From: an uncultured Oscillibacter sp.
GTDB taxonomy: Bacteria > Bacillota > Clostridia > Oscillospirales > Oscillospiraceae
DNA: 64,000 nt
Assembly (NCBI GenBank): GCA_947382875.1
Contig: CANDBG010000001.1
Span: 1 to 64,000, forward strand
Direction: 5' to 3'
Positions within the stretch are counted from its first letter, which is position 1, and every line of letters starts with the position of its first letter. Shown one piece after another: positions 63,030 through 64,000 of the stretch. A program made the translations under genes and the position numbers. The notes beneath the pieces were generated by a model. It worked only from the letters and a program-made list of their open reading frames with translations, had not been told where the DNA came from and ran no database searches.

Positions 63030-64000
63030 GTGAAAAAGCTGCTGGCCCCCCTGGTAGGGGACGCGCCGCTGGTCACGGTCATCGGCCTGTGTAAAAACGC
63101 AGGCAAAACCACCGCCCTGCGCCGTCTGATGGGAGAACTGGAAGGCGAATGTCTGGGCCTGACATCCGTGGGCCGGGACGGCGAGGCCACCGATCTGGTG
63201 ACGGGCACGGAAAAGCCGGATCTGTATATCCGGCAGGGCGACCTGTTCGCCACGGCCCGGGGTATGATGGGACTCTGTGATGTGACGCTGGAAGTCGCGG
63301 GCCTGACCGGCGTCATGACGCCCCTGGGGGAAGTGGCCATCTTCCGGGCCTTGTCCGACGGATACATCCAGCTGGCCGGTCCTTCCGCCGCCGGGCAGCT
63401 TCCGCCGCTGCGGGAACGGTTTGCGGACCTGGGCGCCGGACGCGTCCTGATTGACGGTGCTGCGGGACGGAAATCCCTGGCGGGCGCGGGCGTGGAGGGC
63501 ACGGCCATTCTCTGCACAGGGGCCTCTCTGGAACGGGACATGGAACAGGTCGTGGCGGAGACGGCGCATATTTGCCGTCTGTTTGCGGTGAAACGTCCGG
63601 AAGCGCCCAGGCTGCAAACGGCTCTGGACGGCTGTGAGGACCGTTTCGCCCTGTTCGGCCCGGACGGAGACCGGTGGGACCTCCCTCTGGATGAAACCGG
63701 CGCGCCCCGCTGGAACAAGCTGCCGCGGGACCGGTGCGTTTTGTGGGCGGCGGGAGGCATTACGGACCCGTTTCTGAAAACCCTGGCCCGCCGGGGCGCG
63801 CCGCTGACACTGGTCACGGCAGACGCAACCCACGTCCTGGCGGGCCGCACGGTGCTGGACGGCTTCCTCCGGACGGGCGGAACGCTGTCGGTCCGGCGGG
63901 AGCTATCCATTGCGGCGGTAGGAGCGAATCCCTGGTCGGCCTACGGCTGGCATTTTGAACAACAACGCTTTTTGGACGCCTTGCGGCAGGCTTTGCCCGT
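63030..64000 (+). CDS. kamB: KamB-like P-loop protein (lysine 5,6-aminomutase reactivase), partial
   Basis: The frame is open from GTG at 63030 (GGAGG at 63017-63021) to the window edge, at least 323 residues. It begins with a P-loop-like GLCKNAGKTTALRRLM (G19-T28) and includes VGRDGEATDLV, LIDGAAGRKSL and, near the end, GANPWSAYGWHFE. This pattern recalls KamB, a subunit of the factor that reactivates the cobalamin enzyme lysine 5,6-aminomutase. The nearby Kal-like gene agrees. It could instead be another P-loop protein of the same fold. The C-terminus is cut by the window; KamC would be expected next. Confidence 0.6.
   Translation, partial: MKKLLAPLVGDAPLVTVIGLCKNAGKTTALRRLMGELEGECLGLTSVGRDGEATDLVTGTEKPDLYIRQGDLFATARGMMGLCDVTLEVAGLTGVMTPLGEVAIFRALSDGYIQLAGPSAAGQLPPLRERFADLGAGRVLIDGAAGRKSLAGAGVEGTAILCTGASLERDMEQVVAETAHICRLFAVKRPEAPRLQTALDGCEDRFALFGPDGDRWDLPLDETGAPRWNKLPRDRCVLWAAGGITDPFLKTLARRGAPLTLVTADATHVLAGRTVLDGFLRTGGTLSVRRELSIAAVGANPWSAYGWHFEQQRFLDALRQALP

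Noticed and set aside
62975..63910. A 311-codon open frame on the minus strand near the right edge
   Set aside because: Its product is dominated by R, S and P. The plus strand carries a P-loop protein with a consensus promoter and a ribosome-binding site.

Overview
The window looks like chromosome from a GC-rich anaerobic Firmicute, most likely a gut Clostridia/Oscillospirales-type organism. The grounds are T-box leaders in front of leuS and a metY-metA pair, strong GGAGG ribosome-binding sites, SLH-domain surface proteins, CHR, ZIP and MATE transporters, many DUF proteins typical of Clostridia, and two genes that fit lysine fermentation (a Kal-type hotdog enzyme and a KamB-type P-loop protein). 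The genus is inference only.

Layout. 1-7.7 kb: cardiolipin synthase, a TtcA-type tRNA thiolase, a 19-repeat Sel1 protein, then a YtrA-type GntR regulator with its ABC transporter. 7.7-9.6 kb: a lipoprotein, a 109-bp tandem repeat and a DUF1624 membrane protein. 9.6-16.6 kb (minus strand): a large hybrid histidine kinase, two chromate-transporter halves, birA and mnmE. 16.67-17.19 kb: a decayed IS30-type element between 55-bp inverted repeats. 17.2-20.7 kb: SGNH hydrolase, methyltransferase, PIN/NYN-like nuclease, CAT-like acetyltransferase and a small membrane protein. 20.8-24.2 kb: a leucine T-box leader, a DUF2500-like protein and leuS.

24.3-30.0 kb is the most striking region. A tRNA-Arg(ACG) gene is followed by a more A/T-rich two-gene cassette: an McrB-like coiled-coil AAA+ protein, and a DUF2357 McrC-like nuclease that appears to end in a helix-hairpin-helix domain resembling the RNA polymerase alpha C-terminal domain. 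The cassette closes with a 41-bp degenerate copy of the tRNA 3' end (38/41 identical), as expected for a tRNA-targeted island. It encodes no integrase. I read it as a McrBC/CoCoNuT-like defence island.

30-37 kb: a LytTR regulator, GHKL kinase and unknown protein in one overlapping operon; a frameshifted small gene; brnQ; and several small immunity-like genes. One of these (118 aa) has its own promoter and sits between exact 22-bp inverted repeats bounded by 8-bp direct repeats, so it looks like a mobile gene cassette. 37-43 kb: a methionine T-box with metY-metA (MetA has E111, the acetyl-CoA-type residue), a DUF4349 lipoprotein, an MBL hydrolase, a HAD phosphatase and a C39-like peptidase. 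43-56 kb: a 1368-aa SLH surface protein, prfB without the usual frameshift, a second SLH protein, a MATE pump, tex and htpG. 56-64 kb: paired XRE regulators opposite a zinc-ribbon protein, a ZIP transporter, membrane proteins, PhzF, Kal-like, LysE and HxlR proteins, and the start of a KamB-like gene that runs off the window.
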